A stretch of DNA of 64,000 nucleotides. It comes from Ruegeria sp. HKCCA6707. GTDB taxonomy: Bacteria > Pseudomonadota > Alphaproteobacteria > Rhodobacterales > Rhodobacteraceae. The notes under the pieces were generated by a model that was not told where the DNA came from, made no database searches, and worked only from the letters and a program-made list of their open reading frames with translations. Shown here one piece after another: positions 48,957 through 57,957 of this stretch. Position numbers and translations under genes: made by a program. How positions within the stretch are numbered: the first letter of the stretch is position 1; the number at the start of each line of letters is the position of its first letter. The stretch lies in contig NZ_WQEG01000001.1 in the NCBI RefSeq assembly GCF_013033515.1, forward strand, positions 992,001-1,056,000, in the 5' to 3' direction.

Positions 48957-50039
48957 CTACCTGACTTTAAGTGTCGCCAAACCGATCATCGCCAGGATCA
49001 GCGATACAATCCAGAAACGGATCACGATTGTGGGTTCGGCCCAGCCCTTCTTTTCATAATGATGATGGATCGGTGCCATCAAAAACACCCGTTTTCCCGT
49101 ACTCTTGAAATAGAGCACTTGAATGATCACGCTCAGCGCTTCGACCACAAAAAGCCCGCCGACAACGGCCAAAACCAACTCATGTTTGGTTGCGACCGCG
49201 ATCGCTCCCAATGCCCCTCCAAGCGCCAAAGATCCGGTATCGCCCATGAAAACCGCCGCCGGTGGCGCATTGTACCACAAAAAGCCCAGACCTGCCCCAA
49301 ACAGGGCCGAGGTGAAAATGAAGATCTCACCCGTCCCCGGCACGTAATGCACATCTAGATATTCGGTAAAGTCCACACGCCCCACAGCATAGGCGATGAC
49401 CCCTAGCGTTGAGGCCGCGATCATCGCAGGCATGATGGCCAACCCATCCAGGCCGTCGGTCAGGTTCACCGCATTCGCAGCTCCGACGATTACGACAATC
49501 GCAAACGGAATATAGAACAGTCCCAGATTGACCAGCGTGTCCTTTAGCACAGGTACAGCCAACTGGTTTTGCAGCGCTTCGGGGTGATGAAACGTTGCCC
49601 AAAGCGAGGCCAAGACCGCGATTACTACCCCCAGCGCCAGGCGCATCCGGCTGGACACACCTTTGGTGTTTTGCTTCGACACTTTGGCATAGTCATCGGC
49701 AAAACCGATACCCGCATAGGCCAGGGTCACAAAAAGAACCATCCAGACATAAGGGTTATCCCATCGCGCCCAGACCAGCGTGGACGTGACCAACGCGCCA
49801 ACGATCAGCAAACCGCCCATGGTAGGTGTACCAGCCTTGGAGAAATGGCCCTCTGGCCCGTCATCCCGGATCGGCTGGCCTTTGCCCTGTTTGCGGCGCA
49901 GCACATTGATCAGAGGTTTTCCAAAGATAAATCCAAACACCAGCGCCGTCAGAAATGCTCCGCCAGCGCGGAAGGTGATATAGCGAAAGAGGTTCCAGAA
50001 ATCGCCCCCGTCCGACAGGGCGGTCAACCAATACAGCAT
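48957..50039 (-). CDS. mraY: Phospho-N-acetylmuramoyl-pentapeptide transferase
   Basis: A 360-residue integral membrane enzyme with ten helices that makes lipid I. Signatures are [10 protein letters not shown], the aspartate pair in [20 protein letters not shown] and the C-terminal [14 protein letters not shown]. Start ATG follows GAGAGAGG. Last gene of the mraZ-to-mraY transcript, ended by a terminator. Confidence 0.97.
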   Translation of the reverse strand: MLYWLTALSDGGDFWNLFRYITFRAGGAFLTALVFGFIFGKPLINVLRRKQGKGQPIRDDGPEGHFSKAGTPTMGGLLIVGALVTSTLVWARWDNPYVWMVLFVTLAYAGIGFADDYAKVSKQNTKGVSSRMRLALGVVIAVLASLWATFHHPEALQNQLAVPVLKDTLVNLGLFYIPFAIVVIVGAANAVNLTDGLDGLAIMPAMIAASTLGVIAYAVGRVDFTEYLDVHYVPGTGEIFIFTSALFGAGLGFLWYNAPPAAVFMGDTGSLALGGALGAIAVATKHELVLAVVGGLFVVEALSVIIQVLYFKSTGKRVFLMAPIHHHYEKKGWAEPTIVIRFWIVSLILAMIGLATLKVR

Positions 50040-50063
50040 TACAAAACCTCTCTCACAAAGCGC

Positions 50064-51458
50064 CTACGCCTCAGGCGCGCTCCCTTGCCCCAATTTCCGA
50101 AGACCGTCAACAATATGCGCCAGCGCCATGCTGAGCGAGCCCTTGGCCAGCACAACATCGCCGTCCCGGATCAGTTCGGGAAGGTGGCAAGCCATGTCCT
50201 GGCTGGTTTCAGACCACTTCCCGCGCTTGTTTTCCGGCAAAGCCTGATGCAGCGCCTGCATCAAGGGCCCGATGCAATGCACCTGATCGACACTCGCGAT
50301 GGCATCAATATCGGCTAACGCCGCGTGCATTTGCATTTCATCCGGCCCGAGCTCTTTCATGTCGCCGATGAAAGCAATCCTGCGCGCACCTTTCGCCGCA
50401 GCCAGCACATCCAACGCAGCAGCCATCGACGTTGGGTTGGCATTGTAGCTGTCATCCAACAGCTCAAGGGATCCACCGTTTGAAAGCGAAACAACCTCGC
50501 GCACGCCGCGCCCTTTGACCGGAGCCCATGCCCGCAGACCTTCTATGGCCTGCTCCAGATCTACGCCCAGTTCGACACAGGCGGCCAGCGTGCCTAGGGC
50601 GTTCATCGCGAAATGCGTGCCCGCAGACTGAACTTCAAAGGTGATCTCTGTGTCACCTACTCTAGCGTCCGCAGCGACAGCGGTGTCGGATTGCGCGACG
50701 TCCAGCAACGTATAGTCAGCCGCACTACGCCCAAATTCCACGACCTTCGCGCCGCAACCGAGGGCATGGTCGCGCACGATACCGGCATGCTCTATATCTG
50801 CGTTAACAACGGCCGTTCCGCCTGCGACCAACCCATCAAAGATGGCTGCCTTTTCGCGGGCAATACCGGCCACCGAGTCGAACGCCTCAAGATGAACCGC
50901 CGCCACTGTCGTGACCAAAGCCACATGCGGGCGCGCCTGTTTGGCGAGGGGTGCGATTTCCCCGGGGTGGTTCATGCCGATCTCGATCACCGCAAACTCT
51001 GTCTCGCGCGGCATCCGGGCCAATGTCAGCGGCACACCCCAGTGGTTATTGTAACTGGCCACGCTGGCATGTGTCGCGCCTTGCGTTTCCAAAATGGTGG
51101 CCAGCATTTCCTTGGTTGAGGTCTTGCCAACGCTGCCAGTCACACCGACCACGCGTGCCGAACAGCGCGCGCGCGCGGCTTGGCCCAAAGCCTCCAGCCC
51201 GGCCTGCACATCCTCAACGATCAGCAATGGCGCGGTCTCATCAACACCATCAGGAACATATGAAACCAAGGCCGCACCCGCGCCCTTCTCAAGCGCTTGT
51301 GCCACGAAATCATGCCCGTCACGGGCCGCCTTGAGCGCCACAAAAATATCTCCGGGTTGTAATGTGCGCGTATCGATCGACACGCCGTTGGCGACCCAGT
51401 TGCCGGTAGCGCGCCCACCGGTTGCCGCGGCGGCCTCTGCCGCTGTCCAAAGCGTCAT
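50064..51458 (-). CDS. murF: UDP-N-acetylmuramoyl-tripeptide--D-alanyl-D-alanine ligase
   Basis: A 464-residue Mur ligase adding D-Ala-D-Ala. It shows VSIDTRTLQPGDIFVALK, the ATP loop GSVGKTSTKEML and DDSYNANPTSMAAAL. Start ATG overlaps the murE stop by 4 bases, preceded by GGGAGGGTGG. mraY follows 24 bases downstream. Confidence 0.96.
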   Translation of the reverse strand: MTLWTAAEAAAATGGRATGNWVANGVSIDTRTLQPGDIFVALKAARDGHDFVAQALEKGAGAALVSYVPDGVDETAPLLIVEDVQAGLEALGQAARARCSARVVGVTGSVGKTSTKEMLATILETQGATHASVASYNNHWGVPLTLARMPRETEFAVIEIGMNHPGEIAPLAKQARPHVALVTTVAAVHLEAFDSVAGIAREKAAIFDGLVAGGTAVVNADIEHAGIVRDHALGCGAKVVEFGRSAADYTLLDVAQSDTAVAADARVGDTEITFEVQSAGTHFAMNALGTLAACVELGVDLEQAIEGLRAWAPVKGRGVREVVSLSNGGSLELLDDSYNANPTSMAAALDVLAAAKGARRIAFIGDMKELGPDEMQMHAALADIDAIASVDQVHCIGPLMQALHQALPENKRGKWSETSQDMACHLPELIRDGDVVLAKGSLSMALAHIVDGLRKLGQGSAPEA

Positions 51459-52936
51459 GCCACCCTCCCGTCCAGCGCTGCAACGGCGATGCTGGCCTGT
51501 TCGACATCATCAAAGGGCAAAACCTGATCGCCGACAATCTGCCCGGTCTCATGGCCTTTTCCCGCAATAAGTAATGCGTCACCGGGTTGCAGCGCGTCTA
51601 CGCCGCGCAGGATCGCCTCGGCCCGGTCGCCCACTTCGGTTGCTTCAGGCGCGCCCAACATCACTGCTGAGCGGATTGCTGCGGGATCTTCGCTGCGTGG
51701 GTTGTCGTCGGTGACAAAAACCACATCCGCATTCGCCGCAGCTGCCTGCCCCATCAAAGGCCGCTTGGTGGCATCGCGGTCGCCGCCCGCGCCCACAATC
51801 GCAATCAACCGGCCCATCACATGCGGACGCATGGCGCGCAAGGCAGTGGCAAGCGCGTCAGGCGTATGGGCATAATCGACAAAAACTGCCGCGCCATTTT
51901 CCCGCGTGGCGGCAAGCTGCATCCGACCGCGCACCGTTTTCAGATGCGGGAGCGTGTCAAAGACATGCTGAGGCTCATCACCGCTGGCGATCACCAGTCC
52001 ACAGGCCAGCAGCACGTTTTCAGCCTGAAACCCGCCGATCAAGTTCAGACGGGTCTGAAACACCTTACCTTGCCAGGAAAACCTCAGATCTTGCCCGGTT
52101 GCATCAAAGCGCTGATTGAGCAGACACAGGTCCGCCTCACCCAGCCCAACCGTCAACACCTGCTGACCCCGCGCTTCGGCAATGCGGCGGACTTGGGCGC
52201 CCTTCGGGTCGCTCATGTTGATCACAGCCGTGCCCTCTTGCGGCAGAACCCGATCAAACAGGCCCGCCTTGGCCTGGAAATACGCCTCAAACGTTTCGTG
52301 ATAGTCCAGATGATCCTGCGTAAAGTTCGAAAACCCTGCGGCTGTCAGATGCACACCGTCCAACCGTCGCTGTTCCAACCCGTGCGAAGATGCCTCCATC
52401 GCAGCATGGGTGACACCGTTTTGGGCGGCTTCAGCCAGGCAACGATGCAGCGTAATAGGCTCGGGCGTCGTGTGGGCCAAAGGTGCGGTCCAGGCGCCTT
52501 CGACACCAGTGGTGCCCAGATTGACGGCCTTGTGATCCAACTCGGCCCAGATCTGGCGCACGAAACTGGCCACCGATGTTTTTCCGTTGGTGCCGGTCAC
52601 GGCCACAATCGTTTGCGGTTGCGCCCCGAACCAAAGGGCCGCCGCACCCGCCAAAGCTTGTCGAGGATCCTCGACAACAACTAACGCAGCCTCAGATCCG
52701 GCCAGCTCTGCAGCGGCGATTTCGGCCCCTTCCGCATCGGTCAGAATCGCCGCAGCCCCCATGCGCAAGGCGTATTGGATGAACTCCCCACCATGCACGC
52801 GGGTTCCAGGCAATGCCGCAAACAAAAAGCCGTCTTGCACATCGCGGCTGTCAACGGCCAGACCGGTGATCTGCGGGTTCGCCCCTGCGCGCGCGGTCAG
52901 GGCCAGTTGGCTGAGTTTCTTTGACTGTTTGCCCAT
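51455..52936 (-). CDS. murE: UDP-N-acetylmuramoyl-tripeptide synthetase, meso-DAP type
   Basis: A 493-residue Mur ligase. ATP loop TGTNGKTSVASFVRQ is present, as is DNPRSEDP, the motif that selects meso-diaminopimelate rather than lysine. The carbamylated-lysine region SNFTQDHLDYH is intact. Start ATG after GAGGTGGGC; it lies 21 bases after ftsI. Confidence 0.96.
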   Translation of the reverse strand: MGKQSKKLSQLALTARAGANPQITGLAVDSRDVQDGFLFAALPGTRVHGGEFIQYALRMGAAAILTDAEGAEIAAAELAGSEAALVVVEDPRQALAGAAALWFGAQPQTIVAVTGTNGKTSVASFVRQIWAELDHKAVNLGTTGVEGAWTAPLAHTTPEPITLHRCLAEAAQNGVTHAAMEASSHGLEQRRLDGVHLTAAGFSNFTQDHLDYHETFEAYFQAKAGLFDRVLPQEGTAVINMSDPKGAQVRRIAEARGQQVLTVGLGEADLCLLNQRFDATGQDLRFSWQGKVFQTRLNLIGGFQAENVLLACGLVIASGDEPQHVFDTLPHLKTVRGRMQLAATRENGAAVFVDYAHTPDALATALRAMRPHVMGRLIAIVGAGGDRDATKRPLMGQAAAANADVVFVTDDNPRSEDPAAIRSAVMLGAPEATEVGDRAEAILRGVDALQPGDALLIAGKGHETGQIVGDQVLPFDDVEQASIAVAALDGRVA

Positions 52937-52957
52937 GCCCACCTCGTGTCAGACAGC

Positions 52958-54745
52958 CTAATTTGAGGTCAGCGTTATAGCAGCGCCCGCCTCAGGCTCA
53001 AGCCGGGGACGCAGCCCCAAAAGTGGCGCTATGCGCCCGATCAGTTCCGAGGCCACTGGCACCGCAGTCCACCCCGCCGTGCGACGCTTTTCACCATGCG
53101 CCACAATCGACGGTTCGTCCAACGTGACGACCAGTACATATTGCGGATCATAAGCCGGGAAGAAGGTCGCGAAAGTTGCGATCACCTTGTCATCATAGTA
53201 CCCGCCGCGCGGCTTGGGTTTGTCCGCTGTTCCGGTTTTGCCCGCCACCGCATAGCCCGGCACATCGCCGAAACTGGCGGTGCCATCGGTGACCACCTTG
53301 CGCAACATCTTCTGCGACTGCCGCGCTGCATTGGCCGACATCACGCGCGGGCCGTATTGCGGGCCGTTTTTGCGCAGGATCGTCGGGCTGACGTAATGCC
53401 CCCCGTTGGCAATCGCCGCATAACCCGCCGCCAGATGCATAGGGCTGGTCGAAAGCCCGTGGCCATAGGAAATCGTTACGGTGCTCAGCTCACCCCATTT
53501 CTTGGGCTTCAAAGGTGCTCCACCCTTGGCTTCGACAATCTCGAACGGTGTCGGCTCAAACATCCCCAACGTTTCCAGAAAGCTCTGCTGCCGCTTGGCC
53601 CCGATCATCAAAGCCAGCCGCCCGGTTCCCCGGTTCGAGCTGTGGACAATTACATCCGCAACGCTGATCTCGCCATAGTTTTTGCCGTTGAACTCTCCAA
53701 TTGGAAAGCGCCCGATCTTCATCGGGCCAGAGGTATCGATGATGGTTTCGGAATGTACCAGACCCAGTTCAACCGCCTGAGCGGCGGTAAAGATCTTGAA
53801 CACCGATCCCAGCTCATAAACGCCCTGCACGTAGCGATTGAACAGAGGGCTGTCTGACGGATCATAGCCCGAGGTCGGTGGGCGCGGGCGGTCGTTGGGA
53901 TCAAACGAGGGCAAAGAGGCCGCCGAGACGACCTCGCCCGTATGCGCATTCATCAGGACGGCCGATGCGCCTTTGGCATTCATGATCTTCATGCCGCCAT
54001 AGAGCACCTGCTCGACCGCAGCCTGAATGGTCAGGTCCAGCGACAGCTGAAGCGGCTTGTGGCCGTTGGCCGGGTCGCGCAGATAGTCGTCGAACTGTTT
54101 TTCTACACCCGCAACGCCAATCAGCTCAGCCGCGCTGACGCCTTCGCGTCCAAACCCGGACCCGCCTAGAATATGCGCCGCCAATTGCCCGTTGGGATAA
54201 AGCCGCATTTCGCGCGGGCCAAACAGAATACCGGGATCACCGATGTCATGCACCGCCTGCTTTTGCTCGGGCGAGATCCGCTTTTTGATCCAAAGGAATT
54301 TACGATCACCGGTGAAGTCTTTGACCAGACGCTCTTTTTCCAGATCCGGGAAGATTGCAACCAGCTGATCCGCTGCGGCCACCGGATCAATCATCAAAGG
54401 CGGCTGCGCGTAAACCGAATAGGTTTCCAGATTGGTCGCCAGAATACGCCCATCCCGGTCGACTATATTGGCCCGCTGCATTGCAATCGATGCCCCTTGC
54501 GCACTGGCCAAAGGCTCTTGCGCCTCGGACGTGGCCAACATGCCCATGCGCACGCCAACCACACTGAAAGCACAAAAGAAAAAGAGCCCCAATACCAGCA
54601 AACGCCCCTCGGCCCGGGCGCGAGCGCGGTCTTTCATATCTTCGTGGCGCTGACGAATATTCTCGCGCTCGATGGCCTTTGGGTTTTCGCCCTTGGCACG
54701 GGCTTCCAGAATGCGGGCCAGAGGGCGCAGCGGGGTACGTGTCAT
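52958..54745 (-). CDS. ftsI: Septal transpeptidase FtsI (PBP3)
   Basis: A 595-residue class B penicillin-binding protein. It has a basic cytoplasmic tail, one membrane anchor (about 49-70), a PBP dimer domain, and a transpeptidase domain with the SxxK serine in ELGSVFKIFTAAQ, the SSN triad in VHSSNRGTGRLAL and KTGTADKPKP. It crosslinks septal peptidoglycan with FtsW. Overlaps the ftsL stop by 4 bases. Confidence 0.96.
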   Translation of the reverse strand: MTRTPLRPLARILEARAKGENPKAIERENIRQRHEDMKDRARARAEGRLLVLGLFFFCAFSVVGVRMGMLATSEAQEPLASAQGASIAMQRANIVDRDGRILATNLETYSVYAQPPLMIDPVAAADQLVAIFPDLEKERLVKDFTGDRKFLWIKKRISPEQKQAVHDIGDPGILFGPREMRLYPNGQLAAHILGGSGFGREGVSAAELIGVAGVEKQFDDYLRDPANGHKPLQLSLDLTIQAAVEQVLYGGMKIMNAKGASAVLMNAHTGEVVSAASLPSFDPNDRPRPPTSGYDPSDSPLFNRYVQGVYELGSVFKIFTAAQAVELGLVHSETIIDTSGPMKIGRFPIGEFNGKNYGEISVADVIVHSSNRGTGRLALMIGAKRQQSFLETLGMFEPTPFEIVEAKGGAPLKPKKWGELSTVTISYGHGLSTSPMHLAAGYAAIANGGHYVSPTILRKNGPQYGPRVMSANAARQSQKMLRKVVTDGTASFGDVPGYAVAGKTGTADKPKPRGGYYDDKVIATFATFFPAYDPQYVLVVTLDEPSIVAHGEKRRTAGWTAVPVASELIGRIAPLLGLRPRLEPEAGAAITLTSN

Positions 54746-55110
54746 GGCACTTGCACCTCGACTAACGCCTGCGTCCGCGTGATGGCCTCCAGCTCTTCCG
54801 GGGTCGCCACAGGCAAATCAGGGTCCTCACCATAGGCGATCTTGTCTGCACGCCCGAATTGCTCGGCCCGTAAAGGCAACAGTCCCAAACGTTCGAAATT
54901 CAGGTCCGCCAGTTCCCGCAGCCGGTCGGGGCGGTTCAGGTAAGCCCATTCCGCGTTCAAAACCGCCAACCGCGCCTGCGCCATCCCAATCTGCCGTTGC
55001 AGCGCCTGGGTCTCCTTGACCACTTGCTGCGTACGATAGTTCTCTTGATAGGCCCAAAGCGCCAGGCCGAACACCGACAACGCGGTCAATACATACAGAA
55101 TGCTCTTCAT
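54742..55110 (-). CDS. ftsL: Cell division protein FtsL
   Basis: A 122-residue bitopic protein: one membrane segment at the N-terminus ([18 protein letters not shown]), then a coiled coil ([20 protein letters not shown]...) with the heptad-rich stretch continuing into [19 protein letters not shown]. Family sequence is divergent, but size, layout and position between rsmH and ftsI identify it. It overlaps rsmH by 4 bases and ftsI by 4. Confidence 0.92.
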   Translation of the reverse strand: MKSILYVLTALSVFGLALWAYQENYRTQQVVKETQALQRQIGMAQARLAVLNAEWAYLNRPDRLRELADLNFERLGLLPLRAEQFGRADKIAYGEDPDLPVATPEELEAITRTQALVEVQVP

Positions 55111-56099
55111 TTTGCCCGTCCCCCCAGTTGTGGCATGCCGATTGCGCGCGCATCAATTTCGCCCGCCGGAGCCTCAGTTCTGATGGCCACACGCAGCTTT
55201 GCAGATCGCGCGCGTGGATTATCCTGCAGTTCCTGCGCATCCGGCCCAATGGCCTTGCGCGTCTTGAGCGTGAATTGCGGCTGCTCTTGCTCAAGTTCGG
55301 GCGCATAGCGATTTGCCCGCCCAGTCTTGCCTGCCCGCGCCTGAAAGAACCTTTTGACCATGCGATCTTCGATCGAATGGAACGTCACCACCGCCAATTG
55401 ACCACCGGGCGTCAAGGCACGTTCCGCCGCCATAAGCCCCTGAAACAGCTCATCATATTCTGCGTTCACGGCAATCCGCAGCGCCTGAAAGCTGCGCGTC
55501 GCGGGATGGGACTGGCCCGGTTTGGGGCGCGGCAGACAGGATTCGATGATCTCGGCCAAGGCAAGCGTGGTTGTGATCGGAGCTTCGGCCCGCGCCTTGA
55601 TGACAGCCTTCGCGATCCGGCGGCTGGCCCGTTCCTCTCCGTAGTGGAAAAGGATATCTGCCAATTCGGCCTCGCCTGCTTCATTGACCAGATCCGCAGC
55701 ACTTGGTCCGTCCTGACTCATCCGCATATCCAACGGACCGTCCTTCATGAAGGAAAACCCGCGCTCAGCCTGATCCAGCTGCATCGACGACACCCCAAGG
55801 TCCAGAACAACACCGTCCAGACCCGAGGCATATTCATCCATGCGCGAAAACACACCCTGCTGCATAACCAGCCTGTCGCCAAATTGCGCGACCCAGCCTT
55901 TGGCCATCTCAAAGGCCAGAGGATCACGATCCACGCCGATGACTTTGCTGGCTCCGGCCTCCAGCAATCCGCGTGTGTACCCCCCAGCTCCAAAAGTGCC
56001 ATCCAGCCAGACACCCGTAACTGGTGCGACTGCCTCCAACAGGGGGCGCAGCAGAACGGGGATATGAGGTTTTTCGACTTGAGTTTCCGCAGCAGCCAT
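55107..56099 (-). CDS. rsmH: 16S rRNA (cytosine(1402)-N4)-methyltransferase RsmH
   Basis: A 330-residue SAM-dependent methyltransferase (formerly MraW). Signatures are [13 protein letters not shown], the SAM loop [36 protein letters not shown] and the C-terminal [20 protein letters not shown]. The start is the ATG 4 bases after the mraZ stop; a long in-frame upstream extension runs antisense-like through mraZ and is excluded. Confidence 0.96.
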   Translation of the reverse strand: MAAAETQVEKPHIPVLLRPLLEAVAPVTGVWLDGTFGAGGYTRGLLEAGASKVIGVDRDPLAFEMAKGWVAQFGDRLVMQQGVFSRMDEYASGLDGVVLDLGVSSMQLDQAERGFSFMKDGPLDMRMSQDGPSAADLVNEAGEAELADILFHYGEERASRRIAKAVIKARAEAPITTTLALAEIIESCLPRPKPGQSHPATRSFQALRIAVNAEYDELFQGLMAAERALTPGGQLAVVTFHSIEDRMVKRFFQARAGKTGRANRYAPELEQEQPQFTLKTRKAIGPDAQELQDNPRARSAKLRVAIRTEAPAGEIDARAIGMPQLGGRAK

Positions 56100-56103
56100 T
56101 CCG

Positions 56104-56604
56104 TCAGGCTCCGGGGCCGTCCAGGAATTGCATCGGATCGAAGTCTTCCGAGTATTCCTCGACCCACTCTTCCGCATCAGATTCAGCCTCTGCCTCATAG
56201 ACTTCGGGCTTCCAGATCTGGAAGGTATCGCCTGCCGCGATAAAGAATGCCTCTTTCTCAAGCCCGATCTTGTCGCGCAGCTTTGCCGGCAAAACCAATC
56301 GCCCGGTTTCATCCACGGTTGTCGGGAAGGACTGACCATGGAACATGCGTTGCAACATCTTTCGCTGAGTCGAGCCGCGCGGCAATGCATCGATCTTGGC
56401 GTCGACCTCGTCAATCGCCTCCATGGAATAGCATTCAAGGAATTTTCGGTTGGGGCCGCCGTAGACAATCACAAGCTCGGGGCTGCCGCCAGGTTGCCAG
56501 TTGGGATCAGAGGCCTCAAGCACACGGCGAAACAGGGCCGGGATCGAGACCCTGCCCTTCGTGTCCACCTTATGGTGGCTTTCACCTCTAAACCTGCGCG
56601 CCAA
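56104..56604 (-). CDS. mraZ: Transcriptional regulator MraZ
   Basis: A 166-residue protein with two AbrB-like DNA-binding halves, each carrying the DxxGR motif: [16 protein letters not shown] (about 12-27) and [14 protein letters not shown] (about 96-109). MraZ represses the dcw operon by binding TGGG-type direct repeats in its promoter region; two such pairs are seen upstream (57044-57058 and 57169-57183). A terminator hairpin stands about 50 bases before its start. The acidic C-terminal extension ([18 protein letters not shown]) is longer than the ~150-residue norm. Confidence 0.95.
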   Translation of the reverse strand: MARRFRGESHHKVDTKGRVSIPALFRRVLEASDPNWQPGGSPELVIVYGGPNRKFLECYSMEAIDEVDAKIDALPRGSTQRKMLQRMFHGQSFPTTVDETGRLVLPAKLRDKIGLEKEAFFIAAGDTFQIWKPEVYEAEAESDAEEWVEEYSEDFDPMQFLDGPGA

Positions 56605-56654
56605 GACGACTGTCCCTTTCGCTTGCGCCTCACTTCAAAACGCTCCCCCCTTCA

Positions 56655-56697
56655 AGAAAAACGGCGGGTTGATCTGCTGCCACTGATCAACCCGCCG
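56655..56697 (-). terminator. Strong intrinsic terminator in the mraZ leader (UpsM-type)
   Basis: A perfect 13-bp stem, CGGCGGGTTGATC / GATCAACCCGCCG, with a 10-base loop, followed on the reverse strand by TTTTTCTTGAA. It ends about 50 bases before the mraZ start and there is no reverse-strand gene upstream for it to end. It should release a short leader RNA and limit readthrough into the dcw cluster. Confidence 0.88.
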
Positions 56698-56900
56698 CAT
56701 TGACCCGCTGTGCGGGATGTCCAGCTGCGCGCGCCACCTGGGGGGATGTCTGCTCGCTCGCGCGCCGGATCTGTTGACTGATGAAAGCGAGATGCCTGTA
56801 TGAAACCTAATTTTGTATTCTTGGTTCGGGGTCGTTTAGCGCCCCATGTGCCTCGTCCTCATCGGATGAATAAGGGATGCCACGGGATTTCATGGAAATC
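56655..56900 (-). ncRNA. Candidate UpsM-like sRNA from the dcw leader (5' end uncertain)
   Basis: In Rhodobacter sphaeroides the dcw cluster is preceded by a long leader from which premature termination yields the abundant sRNA UpsM (about 200 nt). Here the leader has the same layout: terminator about 50 bases before mraZ, no open reading frame of note, and AT-rich sequence upstream that could hold a promoter. The 3' end is set by the terminator T-run; the 5' end is only a guess from the R. sphaeroides length. I found no RNase P RNA signature here, although rnpB lies at this place in some relatives. Confidence 0.5.
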
Positions 56901-57041
56901 AATAGGAAATTACACCACGACATGGCCCCAGCTACCGTTTGCAGCAGGACAGCAACGACGAACGCGCGCCGAAACACACCCTAAATTGACATACAAGACA
57001 AAGACGCCACTACATATAGTGCCAACGCAGCAAGTTGGCGC

Positions 57042-57060
57042 TTCCCACGATTTCCCAATT
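57042..57060 (-). promoter_or_regulatory. Probable MraZ box pair, proximal
   Basis: On the reverse strand TTGGGAAATCGTGGGAAG: two TGGGA units exactly 10 bases apart (5-base spacer). This is the repeat form MraZ binds in E. coli (TGGG-type pentamers with 5-base spacing). It shares the core TGGGAAAYCRTGGG with the distal pair. Confidence 0.6.
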
Positions 57061-57082
57061 TTTTCTCATTAAATGTGAAAAA

Positions 57083-57145
57083 TGGCGCTGAAACCCACCA
57101 AACTGGCCCAGATGGATCGAATCAAACACCCACAGTTCAGCGCCA
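57083..57145. repeat. Long-range 10-bp inverted repeat in the dcw leader region
   Basis: TGGCGCTGAA (57083-57092) and TTCAGCGCCA (57136-57145) are perfect inverted copies 43 bases apart. On the reverse strand the second arm is followed by TTTTTC, as in a terminator with an oversized loop. May be part of a structured RNA or coincidence. Confidence 0.4.
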
Positions 57146-57166
57146 GATCCGGGTGAAAACGCATCT

Positions 57167-57185
57167 CGCCCATGGTTTCCCATGC
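57167..57185 (-). promoter_or_regulatory. Probable MraZ box pair, distal
   Basis: On the reverse strand CATGGGAAACCATGGGCGA: again two ATGGG units 10 bases apart, 125 bases upstream of the proximal pair, with 12 of 14 core positions identical. No third unit in phase is seen at either place. Confidence 0.55.
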
Positions 57186-57412
57186 AGGTGCGTTCGCGCG
57201 GTGAATCGCGGTCACGCGATTTCTTTCCGCACAAATTTCAGCCAAATCCGATCAATCAGGCGGCAGTTTCACAGCTGATGTTAGCGCCCAAAAAATCGTA
57301 CCGCAAAGCCCGGCCTCGAAAAACCCATATTTTAAAGGCGCTTTTCTTCGTTTCAGGAAATCTTCATTTAATCTATGCACTTGCTGCATAGCAGCATTGC
57401 CCCTGCGCCCTA

Positions 57413-57439
57413 TTGTGCAAACGCAGCATTTGCCTATCT
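57413..57439 (+). promoter_or_regulatory. Tentative promoter for the DUF1127-CcsR operon
   Basis: TTGTGC (57413-57418), 15 bases, then CTATCT (57434-57439) preceded by GC, resembling heat-shock (RpoH-type) boxes. In R. sphaeroides the homologous operon is RpoHI/RpoHII dependent. The match is modest and other hexamers are possible. Confidence 0.3.
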
Positions 57440-57496
57440 TCAATCTCAAGCAAGGGCCGGACAGTTCCGGTCATACGGAAAAAGCGGGTAACCAAA

Positions 57497-57721
57497 ATGG
57501 CAATCGCAACACATCCTACATCGCTGAAAAGCGCATCTTCGAGCGGGCTGAACACTGTTCTGGGCGGGCTGAAACTGCGTTTCAACCGGTACCGGACTTT
57601 CCGCCAGACATATAACGCTCTGGCCGCCCTGTCGAACCGCGAACTGGCGGATCTGGGTCTGAACCGCAGCATGATCCGGCGTTTGGCGCTGCAGGCCGCG
57701 GAAGAATACTGCGCGAAGTAA
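57497..57721 (+). CDS. DUF1127 small basic protein, CcaF1-like
   Basis: A 74-residue protein ending in a DUF1127 domain (RTFRQTYNALAALSNRELADLGLNRS, then MIRRLALQAAEEY). It is Arg-rich in the middle (LKLRFNRYRTFR). In R. sphaeroides the homologue CcaF1 is an RNA-binding protein cotranscribed with the CcsR sRNAs and involved in their maturation. The same arrangement is seen here: six CCTCCTCCC hairpins start 22 bases after its stop. The start ATG has only a weak ribosome site (GCGGGTAACC). Confidence 0.85.
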   Translation: MAIATHPTSLKSASSSGLNTVLGGLKLRFNRYRTFRQTYNALAALSNRELADLGLNRSMIRRLALQAAEEYCAK

Positions 57722-57742
57722 GCGCACAGAGAATTACGAGAT

Positions 57743-57811
57743 CAGGTCCATCCTCCTCCCTTGGGCCTGTACTTAAGCGGCAACGTCTCTCCTCCTCCCT
57801 GACGTTGCCGC
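57743..57811 (+). ncRNA. CcsR/cuckoo-type sRNA unit 1
   Basis: Two hairpins. The first has an 8-bp stem CAGGTCCA/TGGGCCTG (57743-57769, one G-T pair); the second has a perfect 11-bp stem GCGGCAACGTC/GACGTTGCCGC (57777-57811). Each loop displays CCTCCTCCC (57752-57760 and 57791-57799). This weak-then-strong pair with a pyrimidine loop is the CcsR architecture. The loop resembles the anti-Shine-Dalgarno end of 16S rRNA and can pair with GGAGG-type sites. Confidence 0.85.
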
Positions 57812-57845
57812 ACCATATACCGGCCTCAGATGTCGGAAACTGATA

Positions 57846-57921
57846 CATCGGGACTCTCCTCCTCCCTGTCTCGATGTTGAAAGTGCGCGGTGACGTCTAC
57901 CTCCTCCCTGACGTCACCGCG
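57846..57921 (+). ncRNA. CcsR/cuckoo-type sRNA unit 2
   Basis: First hairpin CATCGGGAC/GTCTCGATG (57846-57876, 9 bp with one G-T), second hairpin CGCGGTGACGTC/GACGTCACCGCG (57886-57921, perfect 12 bp). Loop motifs at 57858-57866 and 57900-57908. The segment GATAC..TCGGG..CTCTCCTCC is shared with unit 3, so units 2 and 3 are duplicates of each other. Confidence 0.87.
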
Positions 57922-57957
57922 TCTGTCACGTACCGGGCTCAAACCCGGAAAAGGATA

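Larger units (their letters stand above)
56605..57496. other. 892-base regulatory intergenic region between mraZ and DUF1127 gene
   Basis: Contains, from low to high coordinate: the leader terminator (56655-56697); an AT-rich stretch (56790-57020) likely holding the dcw promoter; a GCCAAC/GTTGGC hairpin (57021-57039); two TGGG repeat pairs (57042-57060, 57167-57185); a 10-bp long-range inverted repeat (57083-57092 with 57136-57145); an AATCGCG/CGCGATT hairpin (57204-57221); and the DUF1127 promoter region. No protein-coding gene is credible here. Confidence 0.6.

Noticed and set aside
56605..57496. RNase P RNA gene (rnpB), expected upstream of mraZ in some alphaproteobacteria
   Set aside because: The conserved GAGGAAAGTCCGGGC-type segment is not present on either strand here.
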